A program made the translations under genes and the position numbers. From Limnoperna fortunei (taxonomy: Eukaryota > Mollusca > Bivalvia > Mytilida > Modiolidae): a stretch of DNA of 64,000 bases. This document shows, piece by piece, positions 36,784 to 48,582 of the stretch (position 1 is its first letter; each line of letters starts with the position of its first letter). The notes beneath the pieces were generated by a model. It did no database searches, was not told where the DNA came from, and saw only the letters and a program-made list of their open reading frames with translations. The stretch spans positions 17,804,641 to 17,868,640 of the forward strand of contig OX104122.1 in NCBI GenBank assembly GCA_944474755.1, in the 5' to 3' direction.

Positions 36784-39103
36784 TGACTGGTTCTTTATTG
36801 AGTTTTGTACAGTTTATTGACTGGTTCTTTATTAAGTTTTGTACAGTTTATTGACTGTTTCTTTATTGCGTTTTGTACAGTTTATTGACTGGTTCTTTAT
36901 TGAATTTTGTACAGTTTATTGATTGGTTCTTTATTGAGTTTTGTACAGTTTATTGACTGGTTCTTTGTTGAGTTTTGTACATTTTATTGACTGGTTCTTT
37001 ATTCAGTTTTGTACAGTTTATTGACTGGTTCTTTATTGAGTTTTGTACATTTTATTGACTGTTTCTTTATTCAGTTTTGTACAGTTTATTAACTGTTTCT
37101 TTATTGAGTTTTGTACAGTTTATTGACTGGTTCTTTGTTGAGTTTTGTACAGTTTATTGACTGTTTCTTTATTTAGTTTCGTACAGTTTATCGACTGGTT
37201 CTTTATTGAGTTTTGTACAATTTATTGACTGGTTCTTTATTGAATTTTGTACAGTTTGTTGACTGTTTCTTTATTGATTGAATTTTGTATAGTTTATTGA
37301 CTGGTTCTTTATTGAGTTTTGTACAGTTGATTGATTGGTTCTTTATTGAGTTTTGTACAGTTTATTGACTGGTTCTTTATTGAGTTTTATACATTTTATT
37401 GACTGGTTCTTTATTCAGTTTTGTACAGTTTATTGACTGGTTCTTTGTTGAGTTTTGTACAGTTTATTGACTTGTTCTTTATTGAATTTTGTACAGTTTA
37501 TTGACTGTTTCTTTATTGATTGAGTTTTGTACAGTTTATTGTCTGGTTCTTTATTGAGTTTTGTACAGTTTATTGACTGATTCTTTATTGAGTTTTGTAC
37601 AGTTTATTGACTGGTTCTTTATTGCGTTTTGTACAGTTATTGACTGTTTCTTTATTGAGTTTTGTACAGTTTATTGACTGTTTCTTTATTGAGTTTTGTA
37701 CAGTTTATTGACGGATTCTTTATTGAGTTTTGTACAGTTTATTGACTTATTCTTTATTCAGTTTTGTATAGTTTATTGACTGTTTCTTTATTTATCTTTG
37801 TACAGTTTATTGACTGATTCTTTATTTTGTTTTGTGCAGTTTATTGACTGTTTCTTTAATTAGTTTTGTACTGTTTATTGACTGGTTCTTTATTAAGTTT
37901 TGTACAGTTTACTGACTGGTTCTTTATTGAGTTTTGTACATTTTATTGACTGGTTCTTTATTCAGTTTTGTACAGTTTATTGACTGTTTCTTTATTGCGT
38001 TTTGTACAGTTTATTGACTGGTTCTTTATTGAGTCTTGTACAGTTTATTGACTGTTTCTTTATAGAGTTTTGTACAGTTTACTGACTTGTTCTTTACTGA
38101 ATTATGTACAGTTTATTGACTGTTTCTTTTTGAGTTTTGTACAGTTTATTGACTGTTTCTTTATAGAGTTTTGTACAGTTTACTGACTTGTTCTTTACTG
38201 AATTTTGTACAGTTTATTGACTGGTTCTTTATTGAGTTTTGTACAGTTTCTTGACTGATTCTTTATTGAGTTTTGTACAGTTCATTGACTGTTTTTTTTG
38301 ATTGAGTTTTGTACAGTTCATTGACTGGTTCTTTATTGAGTTTTGTACAGTTTCTTGACTGATTCTTTATTGAGTTTTGTACAGTTTACTGACTGGTTCT
38401 TTCTTGAGTTTTGTACAGTTTATTGACTGTTTCTTTATTGAGTTTTGTACAATTTATTGACTGTTTCTTTATTGAGTTTTGTACAGTTTATTGACTGGTT
38501 CTTTATTGAGTTTTGTACAGTTTATTGACTGGTTCTTTATTGAGTTTTGTACAGTTTATTGACTGGTTCTTTATTAAGTTTTGTACAGTTTATTGACTGG
38601 TTCTTTATTGAGTTTTGTACATTTTATTGACTTGTTCTTTATTCAGTTTTGTACAGTTTATTGACTGTTTCTTTATTGCGTTTTGTAGTTTATTGACTGG
38701 TTCTTTATTGAGTTTTGTACAGTTTATTGATTTGTTCTTTATTGAGTTTTGTACAGTTTATTGACTGGTTCTTTATTGAGTTTTGTACATTTTATTGACT
38801 GGTTCTTTATTCAGTTTTGTACAGTTTATTGACTGGTTCTTTATTGAGTTTTGTACAGTTTATTGACCGGTTCTTTATTCAGTTTTGTACAATTTATTGA
38901 CTGTTTCTTTATTGAGTTCTGTACAGTTTATTGACTGGTTCTTTCTTGAGTTTTGTACAGTTTATTGACTGTTTCTTTATTTAGTTTCGTACAGTTTATC
39001 GACTGATTCTTTATTGAGTTTTGTACAATTTATTGACTGGTTCTTTGTTGAGTTTTGTACATTTTATTGACTGGTTCTTTATTCAGTTTTGTACAGTTTA
39101 TTG
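36784..39103 (+). repeat. Copy 2 of the 2.3-kb duplication (3,243-bp spacing)
   Basis: This is the downstream partner of 33,541-35,860. It keeps the GAATTATGTAC, GAGTCTTG and GACGGATTC changes. It ends where GTACAT/TTCAG units replace the TTAATTAG unit of the upstream copy. Confidence 0.74.
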
Positions 39104-41242
39104 ACTGGTTCTTTATTGAGTTTTGTACATTTTATTGACTGGTTCTTTATTCAGTTTTGTACAGTTTATTGACTGTTTCTTTATTGAGTTTTGTACAGTT
39201 TATTGACTGGTTCTTTGTTGAGTTTTGTACAGTTTATTGACTGTTTCTTTATTGAGTTTTGTACAGTTTATCGACTGGTTCTTTATTGAGTTTTGTACAA
39301 TTTATTGACTGGTTCTTTATTGAATTTTGTACAGTTTATTGACTGTTTCTTTATTGATTGAATTTTGTATAGTTTATTGACTGGTTCTTTATTGAGTTTT
39401 GTACAGTTGATTGATTGGTTCTTTATTGAGTTTTGTACAGTTTATTGACTGGTTCTTTATTGAGTTTTGTACATTTTATTGACTGGTTCTTTATTCAGTT
39501 TTGTACAGTTTATTGACTGGTTCTTTGTTGAGTTTTGTACAGTTTATTGACTTGTTCTTTATTGAATTTTGTACAGTTTATTGACTGTTTCTTTATTGAT
39601 TGCGTTTTGTACAGTTTATTGTCTGGTTCTTTATTGAGTTTTGTACAGTTTATTGACTGATTCTTTATTGAGTTTTGTACAGTTTATTGACTGGTTCTTT
39701 ATTGCGTTTTGTACAGTTATTGACTGTTTCTTTATTGAGTTTTGTACAGTTTATTGACTGTTTCTTTATTGAGTTTTGTACAGTTTATTGACGGATTCTT
39801 TATTGAGTTTTGTACAGTTTATTGACTTATTCTTTATTCAGTTTTGTATAGTTTATTGACTGTTTCTTTATTTATCTTTGTACAGTTTATTGACTGGTTC
39901 TTTATTGAGTTTTGTGCAGTTTATTGACTGTTTCTTTAATTAGTTTTGTACTGTTTATTGACTGGTTCTTTATTAAGTTTTGTACAGTTTACTGACTGGT
40001 TCTTTATTGAGTTTTGTACATTTTATTGACTGGTTCTTTATTCAGTTTTGTACAGTTTATTGACTGTTTCTTTATTGCGTTTTGTACAGTTTATTGACTG
40101 GTTCTTTATTGAGTTCTGTACAGTTTATTGACTGTTTCTTTATAGAGTTTTGTACAGTTTACTGACTTGTTCTTTACTGAATTTTGTACAGTTTATTGAC
40201 TGTTTCTTTTTGAGTTTTGTACAGTTTATTGACTGTTTCTTTATAGAGTTTTGTACAGTTTACTGACTTGTTCTTTACTGAATTTTGTACAGTTTATTGA
40301 CTGGTTCTTTATTGAGTTTTGTACAGTTTCTTGACTGATTCTTTATTGAGTTTTGTACAGTTCATTGACTGTTTTTTTTTGATTGAGTTTTGTACAGTTT
40401 ATTGACTGGTTCTTTATTGAGTTTTGTACAGTTTCTTGACTGATTCTTTATTGAGTTTTGTACAGTTTACTGACTGGTTCTTTCTTGAGTTTTGTACAGT
40501 TTATTGACTGTTTCTTTATTGAGTTTTGTACAATTTATTGACTGTTTCTTTATTGAGTTTTGTACAGTTTATTGACTGGTTCTTTATTGAGTTTTGTACA
40601 ATTTATTGACTGTTTCTTGATTGAGTTTTGTACAGTTTATTGACTGGTTCTTTATTGAGTTTTGTACAGTTTATTGACTGGTTCCTTATTGAGTTTTGTA
40701 CAGTTTATTGACTGGTTCTTTATTGAGTTTTGTACAATTTATTGACTGGTTCTTTATTAAGTTTGTACAGTTTATTGACTGGTTCTTTATTGAGTTTTGT
40801 ACATTTTATTGATTTGTTCTTTATTCAGTTTTGTACAGTTTATTGACTGTTTCTTTATTGCGTTTTGTAGTTTATTGACTGGTTCTTTATTGAGTTTTGT
40901 ACATTTTATTGACTGGTTCTTTATTCAGTTTTGTACAGTTTATTGACTGGTTCTTTATTGAGTTTTGTACATTTTATTGGCCGGTTCTTTATTCAGTTTT
41001 GTACAGTTTATTGACTGTTTCTTTATTGAGTTCTGTACAGTTTATTGACTGGTTCTTTCTTGAGTTTTGTACAGTTTATTGACTGTTTCTTTATTTAGTT
41101 TCGTACAGTTTATTGACTGATTCTTTATTGAATTTTGTACAATTTATTGACTGGTTCTTTATTGAATTTTGTACAGTTTATTGACTGTTTCTTTATTGAT
41201 TGAATTTTGTATAGTTTATTGACTGGTTCTTTATTGAGTTTT
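39104..41242 (+). repeat. Higher-order block resembling 4.5-6.6 kb
   Basis: The marker unit at 39,401 is followed by the CTTTGTTGAG, GACTTGTTC, TTGA-insertion, TATTGTCTGG and 33-bp units, then the poly-T unit (40,372-40,380) and the 32-bp GTAGTTT unit (40,866). Near 40,978 the change TATTGG for TATTGA removes a recurrent TGA, giving a fortuitous 61-codon open frame. The next marker is at 41,243, 1,842 bp on. Confidence 0.62.
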
Positions 41243-44200
41243 GTACAGTTGATTGATTGGTTCTTTATTGAGTTTTGTACAGTTTATTGACTGGTTCTTT
41301 ATTGAGTTTTGTACATTTTATTGACTGGTTCTTTATTCAGTTTTGTACAGTTTATTGACTGTTTCTTTATTTAATTTTGTACAGTTTATTGACTGTTTCT
41401 TTATTGATTGAGTTTTGTTCAGTTTATTGTCTGGTTCTTTATTGAGTTTTGTACAGTTTATTGACTGATTCTTTATTGAGTTTTGTACAGTTTATTGACT
41501 GGTTCTTTATTGCGTTTTGTACAGTTATTGACTGTTTCTTTATTGAGTTTTGTACAGTTTATTGACTGTTTCTTTATTGAGTTTTGTACAGTTTATTGAC
41601 TGTTTCTTTATTGAGTTTTGTACAGTTTATTGACTGGTTCTTTATTCAGTTTTGTATAGTTTATTGACTGTTTCTTTATTTAGCTTTGTACAGTTTATTG
41701 ACTGGTTCTTTATTTTGTTTTGTGCAGTTTATTGACTGTTTCTTTAATTAGTTTTGTACAGTTTATTGACTGGTTCTTTATTCAGTTTTCTATAGTTTAT
41801 TGACTGTTTCTTTATTTAGTTTTGTACAGTTTATTGACTGTTTCTTTATTGAGTTTTGTACAGTTTATTGACTGTTTCTTTATTGAGTTTTGTACAGTTT
41901 ATTGACTGGTTCTTTATTCAGTTTTCTATAGTTTATTGACTGTTTCTTTATTTAGTTTTGTACAGTGTATTGACTGTTTTTTATTGAGTTTTGTACAGTT
42001 TATTGACTTTTTTCTTTATTGAGTTTTGTACAGTTTATTGACTGGTTCTTTGTTCAGTTTTGTACAGTTTATTGACTGGTTCTTTATTGAGTGTTGTACA
42101 TTTTATTGACTGGTTCTTTATTCAGTTTTGTACAGTTTATTGACTGTTTCTTTATTGCGTTTTGTACAGGTTATTGACTGGTTCTTTATTGAGTTTTGTA
42201 CAGTTTATTGACTGTTTCTTTATAGAGTTTTGTACAGTTTACTGACTTGTTCTTTACTGAATTTTGTACAGTTTATTGACTGTTTCTTTTTGAGTTTTGT
42301 ACAGTTTATTGACTGTTTCTTTATAGAGTTTTGTACAGTTTACTGACTTGTTCTTTACTGAATTTTGTACAGTTTATTGACTGGTCCTTTATTGAGTTTT
42401 GTACAGTTTCTTGACTGATTCTTTATTGAGTTTTGTGCAGTTCATTGACTGTTTTTTTTTGATTGAGTTTTGTACAGTTCATTGACTGGTTCTTTATTGA
42501 GTTTTGTACAGTTTCTTGACTGATTCTTTATTGAGTTTTGTACAGTTTATTGACTGGTTCTTTCTGGAGTTTTGTACAGTTTATTGACTGTTTCTTTATT
42601 GAGTTTTGTACAATTTATTGACTGTTTCTTTATTGAGTTTGGAACAGTTTATTGACTGGTTCTTTATTGAGTTTTGTACAATTTTTTGACTGTTTCTTTA
42701 TTGAGTTTTGTACAGTTTATTGACTGGTTCTTTATTGAGTTTTGTACAGTTTATTGACTGGTTCCTTATTCAGTTTTGTACAGTTTATTGACCGGTTCTT
42801 TATTGAGTTTTGTACAGTTTATTGACTGGTTATATATTAAGTTTTGTACAGTTTATTGACTGGTTCTTTATTGAGTTTTGTACAGTTTATTGACTTGTTC
42901 TTTATTCAGTTTTGTACAGTTTATTGACTGTTTCTTTATTGCGTTTTGTACAGTTTATTGACTGGTTCTTTATTGAGTTTTGTACAGTTTATTGATTGGT
43001 TCTTTATTGAGTTTTGTACAGTTTATTGACTTTTTCTTTATTGAGTTTTGTACATTTTATTGACTGGTTCTTTATTCAGTTTTGTAAAGTTTATTGACTG
43101 GTTCTTTATTGAGTTTTGTACATTTTATTGACTGGTTCTTTATTCAGTTTTGTACAGTTAATTGACTGTTTCTTTATTGAGTTTTGTAAAGTTTATTGAC
43201 TGGTTCTTTATTGAGTTTTGTACATTTTATTGACTGGTTCTTTATTCAGTTTTGTACAGTTAATTGACTGTTTCTTTATTGAGTTTTGTACAGTTTATTG
43301 ACTGTTTCTTTATTGAGTTTTGTACAGTTTATTGACTGGTTCTTTGTTGAGTTTTGTACAGTTTATTGACTGTTTCTTTATTTAGTTTCGTACAGTTTAT
43401 CGACTGGTTCTTTATTGAGTTTTGTACAATTTATTGACTGGTTCTTTATTGAATTTTGTACAGTTTATTGACTGTTTCTTTATTGATTGAATTTTGTACA
43501 GTTTATTGACTGGTTCTTTATTGAGTTTTGTACAGTTTATTGATTGGTTCTTTATTGAGTTTTGTACAGTTTATTGACTGGTTCTTTATTCAGTTTTGTA
43601 CATTTTATTGACTGGTTCTTTATTCAGTTTTGTACAGTTTATTGACTGTTTCTTTATTAAGTTTTGTACAGTTTATTGACTGGTTCTTTGTTGAGTTTTG
43701 TACAGTTTATTGACTGTTTCTTTATTTAGTTTCGTAAAGTTTATCGACTGGTTCTATATTGAGTTTTGTACAATTTATTGACTGGTTCTTTATTGAATTT
43801 TGTACAGTTTATTGACTGTTTCGTTATTGATTGAGTTTTGTACAGTTTATTGTCTGGTTCTTTATTGAGTTTTGTACAGTTTTTTGACTGATTCTTTATT
43901 GAGTTTTGTACAGTTTATTGACTGGTTCTTTATTGCGTTTTGTACAGTTATTGACTGTTTCTTTATTGAGTTTTGTACAGTTTATTGACTGTTTCTTTAT
44001 TGAGTTTTGTACAGTTTATTGACTGTTTCTTTATTGAGTTTTGTACAGTTTATTGACTGGTTCTTTATTCAGTTTTGTATAGTTTATTGACTGTTTCTTT
44101 ATTTAGCTTTGTACAGATTATTGACTGGTTCTTTATTTTGTTTTGTGCAGTTTATTGACTGTTTCTTTAATTAGTTTTGTACAGTTTATTGACTGGTTCT

Positions 44201-47200
44201 TTATTCAGTTTTCTATAGTTCATTGACGGTTTCTTTATTTAGTTTTGTACAGTTTATTGACTGTTTCTTTATTGAGTTTTGTACAGTTTATTGACTGTTT
44301 CTTTATTGAGTTTTGTACAGTTTGATGACTGGTTCTTTATTCAGTTTTCTATAGTTTATTGACTGTTTCTTTATTTAGTTTTGTACAGTTTATTGACTGT
44401 TTCTTTATTGAGTTTTGTACAGTTTATTGACTTTTTTCTTTATTGAGTTTTGTACAGTTTATTGACTGGTTCTTTGTTCAGTTTTGTACAGTTTATTGAC
44501 TGTTTCTTTATTGAGTTTTGTACAGTTTACAGACTGGTTCTTTATTGAGTTTTGTACAGTTTACTGACTGTTTCTATATAGAGTTTTGTACAGTTTACTG
44601 ACTTGTTCTTTACTGAATTTTGAACAGTTTGTTGACTGTTTCTTTTTTGAGTTTAGTACAGTTTATTGACTGGTTCTTTGTTGAGTTTTATACAGTTTAT
44701 TGACTGGTTCTTTATTTAGTTTCGTACAGTTTATCGACTGTTTCTTTATTGCGTTTTGTACAGTTTATTGACTGGTTCTTTATTGAGTTTTGTACAGTTT
44801 ATTGATTGGTTCTTTATTGAGTTTTGTACAGTTTATTGACTGGTTCTTTATTGAGTTTTGTACATTTTATTGACTGGTTCTTTATTGAGTTTTGTACAGT
44901 TTATTGACTGGTTCTTTATTGAGTTTTGTACATTTTATTGACTGGTTCTTTATTCAGTTTTGTACAGTTTATTGACTGTTTCTTTATTGCGTTTTGTACA
45001 GTTTATTGACTGGTTCTTTACTGAGTTTTGTACAACTTATTGATTGGTTCTTTATTGAGTTTTGTACAGTTTATTGACTGTTTCTTTATAGAGTTTTTTA
45101 CAGTTTACTGACTTGTTCTTTACTGAATTTTGTACAGTTTGTTGACTGTTCTTTTTTGAGTTTTGTACAGTTTATTGACTGGTTCTTTGTTGAGTTTTGT
45201 ACAGTTTATTGACTGGTGCTTTATTTAGTTTCGTACAGTTTATCGACTGGTTCTTTATTGAGTTTTGTACAATATATTGACTGGTTCTTTATTGAATTTT
45301 GTACAGTTCATTGACTGTTTCTTTTTTGATTGAGTTTTGTACAGTTCATTGACTTGTTCCTTATTGAGTTTTGTACAGTTTATTGACTGATTCTTTATTG
45401 AGTTTTGTACAGTTTATTGACTGGTTCTTTCTTGAGTTTTGTACAGTTTATTGACTGTTTCTTTATTGAATTTTGTACAGTTTATTGACGGTTTCTTTAT
45501 TGAGTTTTGTACAGTTTATTGACTGGTTCTTTATTGAGTTTTGTACAGTTCATTGACTGGTTCCTTATTCAGTTTTGTACAGTTTATTGACTGGTTCTTT
45601 ATTGAGTTTTATACAGTTTATTGACTGGTTCTTTGTTGAGTTTTGTACAGTTTATTGACTGTTTCTTTATTTAGTTTCGTACAGTTTATCGACTGGTTCT
45701 TTATTGAGTTTTGTACAATTTATTGACTGGTTCTTTATTGAATTTTGTACGGTTTATTGACTGTTTCTTTATTGATTGAATTTTGTACAGTTTATTGACT
45801 GGTTCTTTATTGAGTTTTGTACAGTTTATTGATTGGTTCTTTATTGAATTTTGTACAGTTTATTGACTGGTTCTTTATTGAGTTTTGTACATTTTATTGA
45901 CTGGTTCTTTATTCAGTTTTGTACAGTTTATTGACTGTTTCTTTATTAAGTTTTGTACAGTTTATTGACTGGTTCTTTGTTGAGTTTTGTACAGTTTATT
46001 GACTGTTTCTTTATTTAGTTTCGTACAGTTTATCGACTGGTTCTATATTGAGTTTTGTACAATTTATTGACTGGTTCTTTATTGATTGAGTTTTGTACAG
46101 TTTATTGTCTGATTCTTTATTGAGTTTTGTACAGTTTGTTGACTGGTTCTTTATTGCGTTTTGTACAGTTATTGACTGTTTCTTTATTGAGTTTTGTACA
46201 GTTTATTGACTGTTTCTTTATTGAGTTTTGTACAGTTTATTGACTGTTTCTTTATTGATTGAGTTTTGTACAGTTTATTGTCTGGTTCTTTATTGAGTTT
46301 TGTACAGTTTATTGACTGATTCTTTATTGAGTTTTGTACAGTTTATTGACTGGTTCTTTATTGCGTTTTGTACAGTTATTGACTGTTTCTTTCTTGAGTT
46401 TTGTACAGTTTATTGACTGTTTCTTTATTGAGTTTTGTACAGTTTATTGACTGTTTCTTTATTGAGTTTTGTACAGTTTATTGACTGGTTCTTTATTCAG
46501 TTTTGTATAGTTTATTGACTGTTTCTTTATTTAGCTTTGTACAGTTTATTGACTGATTCTTTATTTTGTTTTGTGCAGTTTATTGACTGTTTCTTTGATT
46601 AGTTTTGTACAGTTTATTGACTGGTTCTTTATTAAGTTTTCTACAGTTTATTGACTGTTTCATTATTTAGTTTTGTACAGTTTATTGACTGTTTCTTTAT
46701 TGAGTTTTGTACAGTTTATTGGCTGTTTCTTTATTGAGTTTTGTACAGTTTATTGACTGGTTCTTTATTCAGTTTTCTATAGTTTATTGACTGTTTCTTT
46801 ATTTAGTTTTGTACAGTTTATTGACTGGTTCTTTGTTCAGTTTTGTACAGTTTATTGACTGGTTCTTTATTGAGTGTTGTACATTTTATTGACTGGTTCT
46901 TTATTCAGTTTTGTACAGTTTATTGACTGTTTCTTTATTGCGTTTTGTACAGTTTATTGACTGGTTCTTTATTGAGTTTTGTACAGTTTATTGACTGTTT
47001 CTTTATAGAGTTTTGTACAGTTTACTGACTTGTTCTTTACTGAATTTTGTACAGTTTATTGACTGTTTCTTTTTGAGTTTTGTACAGTTTATTGACTGTT
47101 TCTTTATAGAGTTTTGTACAGTTTACTGACTTGTTCTTTACTGAATTTTGTACAGTTTATTGACTGGTCCTTTATTGAGTTTTGTACAGTTTCTTGACTG

Positions 47201-48582
47201 ATTCTTTATTGAGTTTTGTACAGTTCATTGACTGTTTTTTTTTATTGAGTTTTGTACAGTTCATTGACTGGTTCTTTATTGAGTTTTGTACAGTTTCTTG
47301 ACTGATTCTTTATTGAGTTTTGTACAGTTTATTGACTGGTTCTTTCTTGAGTTTTGTACAGTTTATTGACTGTTTCTTTATTGAGTTTTGTACAATTTAT
47401 TGACTGTTTCTTTATTGAGTTTTGTACAGTTTATTGACTGGTTCTTTATTGAGTTTTGTACATTTTATTGACTGTTTCTTTATTGAGTTTTGTACAGTTT
47501 ATTGACTGGTTCCTTATTCAGTTTTGTACAGTTTATTGACCGGTTCTTTATTGAGTTTTGTACAGTTTATTGACTGGTTCTTTATTAAGTTTTGTACAGT
47601 TTATTGACTGGTTCTTTATTGAGTTTTGTACAGTTTATTGACTGGTTCCTTATTCAGTTTTGTACAGTTTATTGACCGGTTCTTTATTGAGTTTTGTACA
47701 GTTTATTGACTGGTTCTTTATTAAGTTTTGTACAGTTTATTGACTGGTTCTTTATTGAGTTTTGTACATTTTATTGACTTGTTCTTTATTCAGTTTTGTA
47801 CAGTTTATCGACTGTTTCTTTATTGCGTTTTGTACAGTTTATTGACTGGTTCTTTATTGAGTTTTGTACAGTTTATTGATTGGTTCTTTATTGAGTTTTG
47901 TACAGTTTATTGACTGGTTCTTTATTGAGTTTTGTACATTTTATTGACTGGTTCTTTATTGAGTTTTGTACATTTTATTGACTGGTTCTTTATTCAGTTT
48001 TGTACAGTTAATTGACTGTTTCTTTATTGAGTTTTGTACAGTTTATTGACAGTTTCTTTATTGAGTTTTGTACAGTTTATTGACTGGTTCTTTGTTGAGT
48101 TTTGTGCAGTTTATTGACTGTTTCTTTATTTAGTTTCGTACAGTTTATCGACTGGTTCTTTATTGAGTTTTGTACAATTTATTGACTGGTTCTTTATTGA
48201 ATTTTGTACAGTTTATTGATTGGTTCTTTATTGAGTTTTGTACAGTTTATTGACTGGTTCTTTATTCAGTTTTGTACATTTTATTGACTGGTTCTTTATT
48301 GATTGAATTTTGTACAGTTTATTGACTGGTTCTTTATTGAGTTTTGTACAGTTTATTGATTGGTTCTTTATTGAGTTTTGTACAGTTTATTGACTGGTTC
48401 TTTATTCAGTTTTGTACATTTTATTGACTGGTTCTTTATTCAGTTTTGTACAGTTTATTGACTGTTTCTTTATTAAGTTTTGTACAGTTTATTGACTGGT
48501 TCTTTGTTGAGTTTTGTACATTTTATTGACTGTTTCTTTATTTAGTTTCGTACAGTTTATCGACTGGTTCTATATTGAGTTT
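41243..48582 (+). repeat. Colinear relative of 13.0-20 kb, about 28 kb away
   Basis: The order of diagnostic units follows 13,019 onward: TTATTTAATTTTG, GTTTTCTATAG, TATTGACTTTTTTC (about 42,003), GAGTGTTGTAC, poly-T, CTTTCTGGAG, GACCGG, CTATATAGAG (about 44,571), GAGTTTTTTACAG (45,091), ACAATATATTG (about 45,269, against 17,822) and then the double TATTGTCTGG region (46.1-46.4 kb, against 18.5-18.7 kb). Spacing drifts between about 28.2 and 27.4 kb, so several insertions or deletions separate the copies. Confidence 0.6.

Noticed and set aside
40897..41082. 61-codon open frame, and equals at 47,728, 50,084, 52,061, 55,563 and 60,283
   Set aside because: All are translations of satellite units, start at TTG with no ribosome-binding or Kozak context, and are open only because a recurrent TGA mutated. 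No protein family is suggested by the LLTGSLLSFVQFIDWFF-type repeats.
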